This document shows, piece after piece, positions 8,626-15,726 of a DNA stretch of 18,797 bases. The notes under the pieces are model-generated. The model was given only the letters and a program-made list of their open reading frames with translations, did not search any database and was not told the origin of the DNA. The stretch is taken from the NCBI GenBank assembly GCA_964623635.1, contig CAZUUA010000036.1:1-18797 (forward strand), read 5' to 3'. Source of the DNA: UMGS1696 sp964623635. GTDB taxonomy: Bacteria; Bacillota; Clostridia; Oscillospirales; CAG-272. Both the position numbers and the translations under genes were made by a program. Numbering within the stretch: position 1 is the stretch's first letter; each line of letters begins with the position of its first letter.

Positions 8626-8688
8626 AAAAAATGGAAGTAAGAAGTAAGAGCGGACAGGTGGTCCCATCGGTCTCCTACTTCTTATTTC
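8626..8688 (-). terminator. Terminator-like hairpin between argG and argH, formed by repeat element copy A
   Basis: GAAGTAAGAAGTA at 8634-8646 pairs with TACTTCTTATTTC at 8676-8688 (12 of 13). On the minus strand the stem is followed by CCATTTTTT, T6 at 8631-8626. This has the form of a rho-independent terminator inside the arg cluster and could lower transcription of argH and later genes relative to argG. Confidence 0.5.
8634..8688. repeat. Inverted-repeat intergenic element, copy A
   Basis: The outer arms are purine-rich AAGAAGTAAGAG-type and CTTCTTATTTCTT-type sequences. The same arms, in the same orientation, occur between the response regulator and kinase genes at 17934-18020. The interiors differ. 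I infer a small dispersed intergenic repeat family; two copies in one window are suggestive but not proof. Confidence 0.45.
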
Positions 8689-8692
8689 TTTC

Positions 8693-8728
8693 GGAAACGC
8701 CGCTATAGCCGAATCGTGCAGCGTTTCC
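8693..8728 (-). other. GC-rich hairpin directly after argG
   Basis: GGAAACGC at 8693-8700 is the inverse of GCGTTTCC at 8721-8728. The stem extends by two more pairs past a single mismatch, around a 14-nt loop. It begins 19 nt after the argG stop. No T tract follows on the minus strand, so it looks more like a 3'-end stabiliser or processing structure than a terminator. Confidence 0.55.
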
Positions 8729-8747
8729 ATTGGTATTGGCAAAGGAA

Positions 8748-9977
8748 TTACTTGTTCCAGTTCTGTTCAGCCAGCGCCTTCATCTTGATGGGCAGACCGA
8801 ACAGGTTGATGAAGCCTTCTGCGTCAGCCTGGTTGTAGTCTTCGTCCACACCGAAGGAGGCGGTCTGTTCGCTGTACAGAGAATACGGAGAGGTCACACC
8901 GGCGTTGATCATGTTGCCCTTGTAGAGCTTCAGGGTCACGTCACCGGTAACGGTCTTCTGTGCATCGTCCGTGAAGGCGCACAGGGACTCACGCAGGGGA
9001 GAGAACCACTGACCGTTGTACACCAGCTCAGCCAGCTTCTGACCGACCATGGTCTTGAAGTGCATGGTTTCCTTGTCCAGGGTGATGGTTTCCAGTACGT
9101 CGTGGGCCTTGTACAGGATGGTACCGGCGGGCGTTTCGTATACACCACGGCTCTTCATACCGACCAGACGGTTTTCCACGATGTCCAGGATACCGATACC
9201 GTTGGCACCGCCGATCTTGTTCAGCTTGTCCACCAGCTCGACAGCACCCAGCTCTTCACCGTCCACAGCGGTGGGAACACCCTTTTCAAAGTGGATGGTC
9301 ACGTAGGTAGCCTTGTCCGGTGCGTTTTCGGGAGACACACCCAGTTCCAGGAAGCCGGGCTTGTTCAGCTGGGGCTCGTTGGCGGGGCTTTCCAGATCCA
9401 TACCTTCGTGGCTCAGGTGCCACAGGTTCTTGTCCTTGGAGTAGTTGGTCTCTCTGTTGATCTTCAGGGGGATGTTGTGTGCTTCGGCGTAGTCGATCTC
9501 TTCGTCACGGGACTTGATATCCCAAACACGCCAGGGAGCGATGATGGTCATTTCGGGAGCCAGTGCCTTGATGGTCAGCTCGAACCGAACCTGGTCGTTG
9601 CCCTTACCGGTGCAGCCGTGGCAGATGGCATCCGCACCCTCGGCCTTGGCGATCTCCACCAGTCTCTTGGCGATGCAGGGACGGGCGTGGGATGTCCCCA
9701 GCAGGTAGTCTTCATACTTGGCGTCAGCCTTCAGGCAGGGCCAGATGAAGTCTTCGATGTATTCCTTCCGCAGGTCTTCTACGTACAGCTTGGAGGCGCC
9801 GGTCTTCAGTGCCTTTTCTTCCAGCCCTTCCAGCTCGTCGGCCTGACCAACGTTACCGGAAACGGCGATGATCTCACAGCCTTCATAGTTTTCCTTCAGC
9901 CACGGAATGATGATGGAAGTGTCCAGACCACCCGAATATGCCAGTACGATTTTTTTGATTTCCTTCTTCGTTTTCAT
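8748..9977 (-). CDS. argG: Argininosuccinate synthase
   Basis: It condenses citrulline and aspartate, using ATP, to argininosuccinate in the cytoplasm. The 409-residue protein starts with the PP-loop AYSGGLDTS at 13-21, which binds ATP. It has the family features HGCTGKGNDQVRFE and SREGVYETPAGTI-like segments, here reading SRGVYETPAGT. The ATG at 9977 has GGAGG 5 nt upstream. It is the first gene of the arg cluster and lies about 35 nt downstream of a predicted start of transcription. ArgR-box-like sequences lie further upstream, so arginine repression is likely. Confidence 0.97.
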   Translation of the reverse strand: MKTKKEIKKIVLAYSGGLDTSIIIPWLKENYEGCEIIAVSGNVGQADELEGLEEKALKTGASKLYVEDLRKEYIEDFIWPCLKADAKYEDYLLGTSHARPCIAKRLVEIAKAEGADAICHGCTGKGNDQVRFELTIKALAPEMTIIAPWRVWDIKSRDEEIDYAEAHNIPLKINRETNYSKDKNLWHLSHEGMDLESPANEPQLNKPGFLELGVSPENAPDKATYVTIHFEKGVPTAVDGEELGAVELVDKLNKIGGANGIGILDIVENRLVGMKSRGVYETPAGTILYKAHDVLETITLDKETMHFKTMVGQKLAELVYNGQWFSPLRESLCAFTDDAQKTVTGDVTLKLYKGNMINAGVTSPYSLYSEQTASFGVDEDYNQADAEGFINLFGLPIKMKALAEQNWNK

Positions 9978-10018
9978 GATGCTCCTCCGAATCGATGTTG
10001 TTTTTCTTGTGTGGCTTT

Positions 10019-10047
10019 ATTATACTCTTTCTGCCGCAGATTTGCAA
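10019..10047 (-). promoter_or_regulatory. Sigma-A-type promoter of argG
   Basis: On the minus strand TTGCAA (10047-10042, 4 of 6 to the consensus) is separated by exactly 17 bp from a perfect TATAAT (10024-10019). The expected start of transcription is near 10012, giving a leader of about 35 nt that carries only the ribosome binding site. No room for a T-box or riboswitch is left in that leader. Confidence 0.7.
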
Positions 10048-10064
10048 TATACAAGTTTCACAAA

Positions 10065-10103
10065 TCGGCATAAATATGCAAAGAATTCTTATAAAAATAC
10101 ACG
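10065..10103 (-). promoter_or_regulatory. Tandem ArgR boxes upstream of argG
   Basis: Against the 18-bp ARG box TNTGNATWWWWATNCANA, the site at 10082-10065 (TTTGCATATTTATGCCGA) misses one informative base. The site at 10103-10086 (CGTGTATTTTTATAAGAA) misses three. They are separated by 3 bp, the spacing of paired ARG boxes in characterised operators. They lie just upstream of the -35 element. Binding by ArgR/AhrC with arginine is inferred; no argR gene is in the window. Confidence 0.55.
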
Positions 10104-10298
10104 AATGCATACCGAAAACGGCTGAATGTGGCTTTATATTGGTGGGATAGCGCATAAAAGCTGGTGAACTGTGGAAAATTTGTGTGGAAATGCCGAATAG
10201 CGTATGCATAAAAACGGATATATAAATTTCCATGCATAGAATCCGGCGGACGGCGCACAATAAATCTGCACAAAAAGCAAAGAAAGAAGGGGATCGGA
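10104..10298. other. Divergent intergenic region between argG and the deacetylase genes
   Basis: The gap from 9978 to 10298 has no gene. Besides the argG promoter and ARG boxes it has AT-rich sequence with several ATGCAT-centred motifs. It also holds a weak ARG-box-like pair at 10203-10220 and 10221-10238, and a second copy of TGTGGCTTTAT (10127-10137, the first at 10010-10020). A plus-strand promoter must lie here; TATAAA at 10221-10226 is the best -10 candidate, but no good -35 is spaced correctly. Confidence 0.35.
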
Positions 10299-11117
10299 AT
10301 TCAAAAACACATCGCTCCTGTCGCCGGAAAAGGCATTCTCGCCAGTCTTATCGCCATATCTCTAGTGCTGCCGACCGCTGCTGTCAGTGCCACCGGATGG
10401 TATTTTCAGCACAGCAAAAACGGAGAACAAATGCCGCCACCGCCGGAGCTTGCCTATTTGGAACAATACGACGGTTACTACGCAGACCACCGGCACACCA
10501 CCATGGAAGACGAAGACAAGGTATTGTACCTGACCTTTGACGCTGGGTACGAAAACGGGAATGTGGCAAAGGTGCTGGATACCCTGCAGGCCGAAAACGT
10601 CCCCGGTGCCTTCTTTATATTGGAGGGACTGGTGAAGCACGATCCGGAGCTGGTACAGCGCATGGGAGACGAAGGGCATTTGGTCTGCAACCATACGGCT
10701 TCCCACCGGGATATGACCAAGGTGGAAAGCATCGAGGATTTTCGGGCAGAGCTTGGACGGATGGAAACGGTGTACACGGAGCTGACCGGCAAAAAGCTCT
10801 CTCTGTATTATCGACCGCCGGAAGGAAAGATCAGCCGGCGCAGCATGGCCTATGCCAAGGAATGCGGCTACAGCACGATCTTCTGGAGCTTTGCCTACAG
10901 CGATTGGGACAACGAGCGGCAGATGGATCCGGAGCGTGCCAAAGAAAAGATCCTGTCCGAGACCCACAATGGGGAAGTACTGCTGCTGCATCCCACCTCT
11001 GCCACCAACGCCGCCATTTTGGGAGATCTGATCCATACCTGGCGGGAGATGGGCTTTCGCTTCGGGACGCTGGATGAACTGACGGGAAAGGATGATCACG
11101 TGTGCGCAAAGGATTGA
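10299..11117 (+). CDS. PdaA-like polysaccharide deacetylase with signal peptide, probable ATT start
   Basis: The protein (272 residues from 10299) is a NodB-fold de-N-acetylase close to PdaA, which in Bacillus removes acetyl from muramic acid during delta-lactam formation in spore cortex. Motifs are LTFDAGYENG with TFDAG at 79-83 (the second Asp of TFDDG is replaced, as I recall for PdaA proteins), NHTASH with His132 and His136, RPPEG at 172-176 and LLHPTS with His231. The first ordinary start, GTG at 10365, would cut a signal peptide in half. Translation from ATT at 10299 gives a basic start (QKHIAPVAGKG), a hydrophobic stretch and an AVSA cleavage site near residue 30. AAGGGG lies 6 nt before that ATT. 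No in-frame ATG, GTG or TTG lies between 10230 and 10299. It acts outside the membrane on cell wall glycan; the exact substrate is inferred. Confidence 0.85.
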   Translation: MQKHIAPVAGKGILASLIAISLVLPTAAVSATGWYFQHSKNGEQMPPPPELAYLEQYDGYYADHRHTTMEDEDKVLYLTFDAGYENGNVAKVLDTLQAENVPGAFFILEGLVKHDPELVQRMGDEGHLVCNHTASHRDMTKVESIEDFRAELGRMETVYTELTGKKLSLYYRPPEGKISRRSMAYAKECGYSTIFWSFAYSDWDNERQMDPERAKEKILSETHNGEVLLLHPTSATNAAILGDLIHTWREMGFRFGTLDELTGKDDHVCAKD

Positions 11118-11791
11118 AACGGTACCTTGTAGGTGTGCTGCTTTGGAGCTGTGTCCTTTGGGGCAGCGCACGATCGGTTCTGGCAGGAGAGGTGTATTTT
11201 TCCTGCAACACGGCAGGGGAAAAGCGGATCGCACTGACCTTTGACGATGGTCCCCATCCGGTGTATACGGAGGAGATCCTGGACATCTTGGCCGCATACG
11301 ATGCCAAGGCGACGTTTTTCTGCATCGGTGTCAATGCGGCACAGTATCCTACGCAGGTGCGAAAGATCCTGTCGGCCGGGCACGAGATCGGCAACCACAC
11401 CTACGACCACCGGAATCTGCAAAGGGTTGATGGTGCCGGGGTGAAGGCGGAAATATGGGGCATGGAGGACGCACTGCTGCCGGTGACAGAGGATCTGCCC
11501 ATGCTGCTTCGGCCGCCGGGTGGTCTGTACAGCGATGCGGTCTGTCAGACGGCTGCGGCGCTGGAATACGATGTGATCCTCTGGTCGGTGGACACCCGAG
11601 ACTGGGCACACACAGCGGTGGAGGATATCGTGGAAAATGTGCTGACCAACACAGGCCCCGGCGACATCGTATTGTTCCATGATTTCATCGGCGGCTCGTC
11701 TCCCACACCGGAGGCACTGCGCCGGATCCTGCCAGTACTGGTCGAGCGTGGCTACAGCTTTTGCACCGTTTCGGAGCTATTGGGTCGGTGA
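11102..11791 (+). CDS. Polysaccharide deacetylase, NodB domain, exported
   Basis: The 229-residue protein has a signal sequence (1-29: RKGLKR, then a hydrophobic run ending VLAG) followed by a single NodB domain. Motifs are TFDDG at 46-50, NHTYDH with His99 and His103, RPPGG at 137-141, DTRDW near 164-168 and LFHD with His193. All metal and catalytic residues are present. It probably removes acetyl groups from peptidoglycan N-acetylglucosamine or a similar polymer, as in Bacillus and Streptococcus homologues. The GTG start overlaps the end of the upstream deacetylase gene by 16 bp, with AAAGGA 7 nt before it, so the two are translationally linked. Substrate is not fixed by the sequence. Confidence 0.9.
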   Translation: MRKGLKRYLVGVLLWSCVLWGSARSVLAGEVYFSCNTAGEKRIALTFDDGPHPVYTEEILDILAAYDAKATFFCIGVNAAQYPTQVRKILSAGHEIGNHTYDHRNLQRVDGAGVKAEIWGMEDALLPVTEDLPMLLRPPGGLYSDAVCQTAAALEYDVILWSVDTRDWAHTAVEDIVENVLTNTGPGDIVLFHDFIGGSSPTPEALRRILPVLVERGYSFCTVSELLGR

Positions 11792-11792
11792 G

Positions 11793-11848
11793 AAAAACAT
11801 CCTTCATAGGATCAGTCGATGGTACGATCCCATGGAGGATGCTTTTTT
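11793..11848. terminator. Bidirectional terminator between convergent genes
   Basis: CATCCT (11798-11803) pairs with AGGATG (11836-11841). The stem continues inward through a short imperfect region to GGATC and GATCC around a 12-nt loop. Six T (11843-11848) follow on the plus strand and a run of five T on the minus strand. It ends the deacetylase pair and the ychF-acetyltransferase transcript. Confidence 0.8.
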
Positions 11849-11900
11849 GTCGATTTATTTCTGTACGGTTTTATAGACCAAACGGCAGTACAGGCTTCTT

Positions 11901-12590
11901 CTAAACTATCTTATTATAAAAACTTTCCGTGCCGTATTTTTCGAAGTATTCATCTCGAAGAATGGCGCAGGTACCAACGGAAACAAAGCTGCCTTTGACG
12001 AACATACAGTCCCGTGCCACGCCTTCGAAGGTCATGCCCACCTTCTCCATGACCCGGCGGCTGGCGTTGTTGCCCACCATATACCGTGCTTCGATCCGGT
12101 GCAGATGCAGCTCTGTGAAGCCGAATTGCAGTACGGTCCGAACCGCCTCCGGTGCGATGCCCTGACCCCAGTAGGCAGGATTCACCACGTAGCCGACCTC
12201 TGCTGCTTTGTGATCCGGCATGAACCGGGTGAAGCCACAGGTGCCGATCATTTTGCCCCGCACCAGCTCGGCCTTGTCGAAAAACACCGAAGCGATGGAC
12301 GACGAAAGCCCCTCGCTGCCCGGTTCTCGCAGGACGATGGCCCAGTCATGGAATTCTCCTTGCCGGTACCGGGACTGCAGATAGGACAGGTAGCGTGTGG
12401 TGTAGTTCAGGTCGTCGTGCTCACGCCACAGCAGATACTGTGTGACCCGGCTCTGGCAGGCGTATTCGTACATATCCCTGGCATCGGCCTTACGCATCCG
12501 GCGCAGGGTCAGTCGGGGCGTCTCCAGGATCGGTGGGTCCCGGAAAATGCGCTGGATTTCGGTTTGCATCATGAGACCGGTCAGACTCAC
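11901..12590 (-). CDS. GNAT family N-acetyltransferase, RimJ/RimL-like
   Basis: This is a 229-residue single-domain acetyltransferase. It begins with ETPRLTLRRMRKADA (23-37), typical of the RimJ/RimL branch. It has the acetyl-CoA loop in NPAYWGQGIAPEA (137-149) and NNASRRVMEKVGM (174-186). The branch acetylates protein N-termini or small molecules; the substrate here is unknown. The GTG at 12590 overlaps the ychF stop in a GTGA arrangement, suggesting coupled translation, but no clear Shine-Dalgarno sequence precedes it. ATG codons at 12572 and 12569 are possible alternative starts that would still keep the whole domain. Confidence 0.85.
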   Translation of the reverse strand: MSLTGLMMQTEIQRIFRDPPILETPRLTLRRMRKADARDMYEYACQSRVTQYLLWREHDDLNYTTRYLSYLQSRYRQGEFHDWAIVLREPGSEGLSSSIASVFFDKAELVRGKMIGTCGFTRFMPDHKAAEVGYVVNPAYWGQGIAPEAVRTVLQFGFTELHLHRIEARYMVGNNASRRVMEKVGMTFEGVARDCMFVKGSFVSVGTCAILRDEYFEKYGTESFYNKIV

Positions 12591-13681
12591 ACGTTGAACC
12601 GGAACAGAACCACGTCACCGTCTGCAATGACATAATCCTTGCCCTCAGAGCGTACCAGTCCCTTTTCCTTGGCGGCATTCATGGAACCGCAGGCCACCAG
12701 ATCGTCAAAGGCCACGATCTCGGCACGGATGAAGCCACGTTCAAAGTCGGAGTGGATCTTGCCGGCTGCCTGAGGTGCTTTGGTGCCCTTGACGATGGTC
12801 CAGGCACGAACCTCCTTGGGACCGGCGGTCAGGTAGCTGATGTACCCAAGCAGGGCATAGCTTGCTTTGATCAGTCTGTCCAGCCCACTTTCGGCAATGC
12901 CCATCTCTTCCAGGAACATAGCCTTTTCTTCCGGATCCAGCTCGGCGATCTCAGCTTCGATCCCGGCACAAACGGGAATGACCTGTGCGCCTTCCTTTTC
13001 GGCAGCAGCGCAGATCTGCTTGTACAGCTCGTTGTCGGGAGAAACACCGGCGGCTTCTGCTTCGCTGACGTTGGCAACGTAGATGACCGGCTTCATGGTG
13101 AGCAGCGTGACCTCTTCCATCAAGGCCTGCTCGTCCTCGGTGTATTCCAGAGAACGTGCGGTGGTGCCTTCGTTCAGAGCATCCAGCACTCTCTGGTACA
13201 GCTCCAGCTGACCGGCCAGGGTCTTGTCGCCCTTCATGAGCTTCTGCACCTTGTCGATCCGCTTCTCTAACACTTCGATGTCCGCATAGATCAGCTCCAG
13301 GTTGATGGTCTCCAAGTCCCGGATGGGGTCGATGCCGCCGTCTACGTGGATGATGTCGTCGTCCACAAAGCAGCGCAGCACGTGTACCACAGCGTCTACG
13401 TCCCGGATGTGGGAGAGGAACTTGTTGCCCAGACCTTCACCCTTGGAGGCCCCACGTACCAGACCTGCGATGTCCACGAATTCCACCACAGCCGGTGTGT
13501 ACAGCTGGGGATCGTACATTTTCGCCAGCACATCCAAACGGCTGTCCGGCACCTGAACCATGCCTACATTGGGGTCGATGGTGCAGAAGGGGTAGTTGGC
13601 GCTGGGTGCACCGGCTCCGGTCAGTGCATTGAACAGAGTAGACTTGCCGACGTTCGGCAGCCCGATAATACCAAGTTTCAT
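12587..13681 (-). CDS. ychF: Ribosome-binding ATPase YchF (Obg-like)
   Basis: The protein is 364 residues, the standard length. The P-loop GLPNVGKST is at 7-15, NYPFCTIDPN follows at 29-38, and the G4-like motif is NVSE at 204-207 instead of NKxD. This change is the family hallmark and goes with ATP in place of GTP. The C-terminal TGS domain ends in DGDVVLFRFNV. YchF binds ribosomes and is linked to stress responses and translation quality. The ATG at 13681 has AAAGGA upstream. A good promoter lies 60-85 nt upstream. The acetyltransferase gene overlaps its stop by 4 bp. Confidence 0.97.
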   Translation of the reverse strand: MKLGIIGLPNVGKSTLFNALTGAGAPSANYPFCTIDPNVGMVQVPDSRLDVLAKMYDPQLYTPAVVEFVDIAGLVRGASKGEGLGNKFLSHIRDVDAVVHVLRCFVDDDIIHVDGGIDPIRDLETINLELIYADIEVLEKRIDKVQKLMKGDKTLAGQLELYQRVLDALNEGTTARSLEYTEDEQALMEEVTLLTMKPVIYVANVSEAEAAGVSPDNELYKQICAAAEKEGAQVIPVCAGIEAEIAELDPEEKAMFLEEMGIAESGLDRLIKASYALLGYISYLTAGPKEVRAWTIVKGTKAPQAAGKIHSDFERGFIRAEIVAFDDLVACGSMNAAKEKGLVRSEGKDYVIADGDVVLFRFNV

Positions 13682-13739
13682 GATTTATATTTCCTTTTCA
13701 TTTTTTGTCTTTTTTGTCAGAGGTAAAAATACACAGTTT

Positions 13740-13768
13740 ATTATACACCCAACGGCGGAGAAAATCAA
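13740..13768 (-). promoter_or_regulatory. Promoter of ychF
   Basis: On the minus strand TTGATT (13768-13763, 4 of 6) is followed after 17 bp by a perfect TATAAT (13745-13740). It would give a leader of about 50 nt before the ychF start. Confidence 0.65.
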
Positions 13769-13839
13769 GCATTTCCCGGAAAATCCGGTTTTTGTTTTTG
13801 CAGGACGTCACAGGAAATAAATCCGGTTGTTCACAAAAT

Positions 13840-13885
13840 CACGGTAGACTTGTGGAAAAGATTGTGGTACTATATAGATAACGTA
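13840..13885 (+). promoter_or_regulatory. Possible promoter of the downstream membrane-protein gene
   Basis: Two overlapping readings fit: TAGACT with 17 bp to TACTAT, or TTGTGG with 17 bp to TATAGA. Each has weak elements. Two TTGTGG copies flank AAAAGA here. The rest of 13769-13974 shows no gene. Confidence 0.3.
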
Positions 13886-13974
13886 TACTTTGCGGTCGGT
13901 TTTCCTTTCATGGGACATACACATGGTTCCTTTGGCATATGCTGTGCCAGATGTGTATCGGAAAGGAGCAGGGT

Positions 13975-14502
13975 ATGAAGCGTGGTATCGTGTACGGAAA
14001 AAGGTTTTGTCTATTGTCTGTTTGCTTTGCGGCGGCGATGGTGTGTGGGATGCAGATCGGGCAGCGGTTGTCGCCGGTGTCTGTGGTGCTTATGCCAAAC
14101 GAGCTGCCGACAAGCCTCACCCAAGCCGGATCGATGGCGGCGCTGCTATATGCATGGGTCGAGCCTCTCTGGCAAACGGCTATGGTGCTGCTACTGTGGT
14201 ACGGCATAAGCCTTGTGGCTGTGGGACAGACGGCGGTGTCGCAGGTGGCCTTTTCGCTGCTTGCCGCTGGTCGGGGGTGCTTGTTTGGCGTGTGTCTTTC
14301 CATGGTGCTGCCCGGACAGAACGGCACAGGAACAGTGCTGGGAAACGCTTTACCGGGACTGGTCTGCTACCTTGCCGTGTCGGTGCTCTGCATGGGCTTT
14401 GCGGCAGGAGCAGGCAGCTTTGGCATAGGCCGCACCACAGGACGATTTCTGACCCACGCCGGCGCCGTGTTCGTCATCACCCTATGCCTGGGACCGGCGT
14501 GA
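13975..14502 (+). CDS. Integral membrane protein of unknown function
   Basis: I do not recognise this 175-residue protein. It has about five hydrophobic segments (near 12-30, 67-85, 88-108, 121-145 and 157-173), short loops, and a larger outside or inside loop at 31-62. Its size and layout are loosely like SpoIIM-type sporulation membrane proteins, but I see no diagnostic motif. The ATG at 13975 is chosen because AAGGAG lies 6 nt upstream; an earlier ATG at 13939 lacks one. It is 58 nt upstream of the DUF624-like gene, in the same direction. Confidence 0.75.
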   Translation: MKRGIVYGKRFCLLSVCFAAAMVCGMQIGQRLSPVSVVLMPNELPTSLTQAGSMAALLYAWVEPLWQTAMVLLLWYGISLVAVGQTAVSQVAFSLLAAGRGCLFGVCLSMVLPGQNGTGTVLGNALPGLVCYLAVSVLCMGFAAGAGSFGIGRTTGRFLTHAGAVFVITLCLGPA

Positions 14503-14560
14503 CGACAGACGGTAGAAGTGACAAAACGATACGAAATTACAACAAAAGGGGAACAGTATA

Positions 14561-15595
14561 ATGCCCATGGACGAAAACGAAAAGCATACCTTGGACGAAC
14601 TGGAAGCAGAGGAGCTTGCCGAGATCGCTGCCAAGGAGAAAAAGGAAAGCGGCTTCAATCCCTTCCGGAAGACCTATTCCGACGGAGAAGGGATATCCAA
14701 AGAGGAAGAGCAGATCTATGCGCATCCCACGTTGAAGAACTTCTTCAAGCTGCTGGGACGGCGGCTGAACCAGATCCTGTCGGTGAACCTACTCATGGTG
14801 TTCGGGAATTTCTTCCTGTTCTTTGCCCTGTTTGCCATCAGCGGCTATGCCTCCATCCACTCCACCGCACCCTATTTTTCCAACTTTGCGGCGCTGAATG
14901 GGGTCTATAAATTCGATCCGTCTCCGGCTACGGCGGCGCTGATGGGCATATTCGGTATGCAGGCCGACATCACCGTGCTGTCTACCGTGGACTACATTTT
15001 GCTTGCCATCTCGGCTCTGACGATCTTTACCTTTGGTCCGGTGAATGTGGGCTGCACCTACATCCTGCGGAATATCTTCCGTGGCGAAGGCATCTTCCTG
15101 TGGCACGATTTCTTCCACGCCGTCAAGCGGAATCTGCGGCAGGGGATCATCTACGGGATCCTGGACGCTGTGATCGTGTTCCTGCTGTTTTATGATATTT
15201 TCTTCTTCAACCTGAACTATGGACTGAATACTGCTCTGAATATGATGTTCTTTGCGGCGCTGTTCATGCTGATTTTGTATATCATCATGCGGCCGTACAT
15301 CTACCTGATGCTGGTGACCTTTGATCTGTCCATCTTCAAAATGTTCAAAAATGCGCTGCTGTTCACCGTGCTGGGCGTCAAGCGGAACATCATGTCCTTC
15401 CTTGGTATCGTGGCGCTGGGCGTGATCGAATATGCACTGCTGATGATCTACTTCCCCTTAGGCGTGATCCTGCCGTTTGTGGGACTGTTCTCCATCGGCT
15501 ACATGATGCAGATCTACGGCGCCTTCCCCAAGATCAAGGAGATCATGATCGATCCCTATTACGAACAGGCTGTCGTTCCGGCCGAAGAGGCATAA
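14561..15595 (+). CDS. DUF624 (YesL-like) membrane protein
   Basis: The 344-residue protein has an acidic, lysine-rich cytoplasmic N-terminus (1-55), then about six transmembrane segments (near 72-95, 144-163, 197-215, 226-250, 277-296, 298-318). The segment from FGPVNVGCTYILR to FLWHDFFHAVKRN (158-191) is the mark of the YesL/DUF624 family. Family members often sit beside carbohydrate uptake and two-component genes, but their function is not established. AAAGGGG lies 9 nt before the ATG at 14561; a second ATG two codons later is possible. The 58-residue charged N-terminal extension seems longer than in YesL. Confidence 0.88.
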   Translation: MPMDENEKHTLDELEAEELAEIAAKEKKESGFNPFRKTYSDGEGISKEEEQIYAHPTLKNFFKLLGRRLNQILSVNLLMVFGNFFLFFALFAISGYASIHSTAPYFSNFAALNGVYKFDPSPATAALMGIFGMQADITVLSTVDYILLAISALTIFTFGPVNVGCTYILRNIFRGEGIFLWHDFFHAVKRNLRQGIIYGILDAVIVFLLFYDIFFFNLNYGLNTALNMMFFAALFMLILYIIMRPYIYLMLVTFDLSIFKMFKNALLFTVLGVKRNIMSFLGIVALGVIEYALLMIYFPLGVILPFVGLFSIGYMMQIYGAFPKIKEIMIDPYYEQAVVPAEEA

Positions 15596-15726
15596 AATGG
15601 CATTTATTGTAAAAATTTAGAAAACCCACATTGGATGTTCATATGGTTTTCACATTGTTGGATTACAATGATGAGACAAAACCGAACAGCACTGGAAAAC
15701 ATTTGTAGAATACAGGAGGAATGGCC
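15596..15726. other. Gap with two small hairpins between DUF624 and VTC genes
   Basis: GAAAACC/GGTTTTC (15620-15651) forms a 7-bp stem with ACAT/ATGT inside. CATTGT/ACAATG (15653-15670) forms a second 6-bp stem. Neither has a strong T tract. They may end the upstream transcript weakly. No convincing promoter is seen before the VTC gene. Confidence 0.35.

Noticed and set aside
9978..10018. Search for a T-box or riboswitch in the argG leader
   Set aside because: The predicted leader is only about 35 nt, with no specifier hairpin or antiterminator.
8730..10073. Long plus-strand frame opposite argG
   Set aside because: It is complementary to argG over nearly its whole length and has no family features.
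10170..13859. TGTGGAAAA, a DnaA-box match, in two intergenic regions (10170-10178 and 13851-13859)
   Set aside because: About one such match is expected by chance in a window this size, there is no cluster, and no replication genes are nearby.
13939..13974. Earlier ATG for the membrane protein at 13939
   Set aside because: It lacks a ribosome binding site, while AAGGAG is well placed before 13975.
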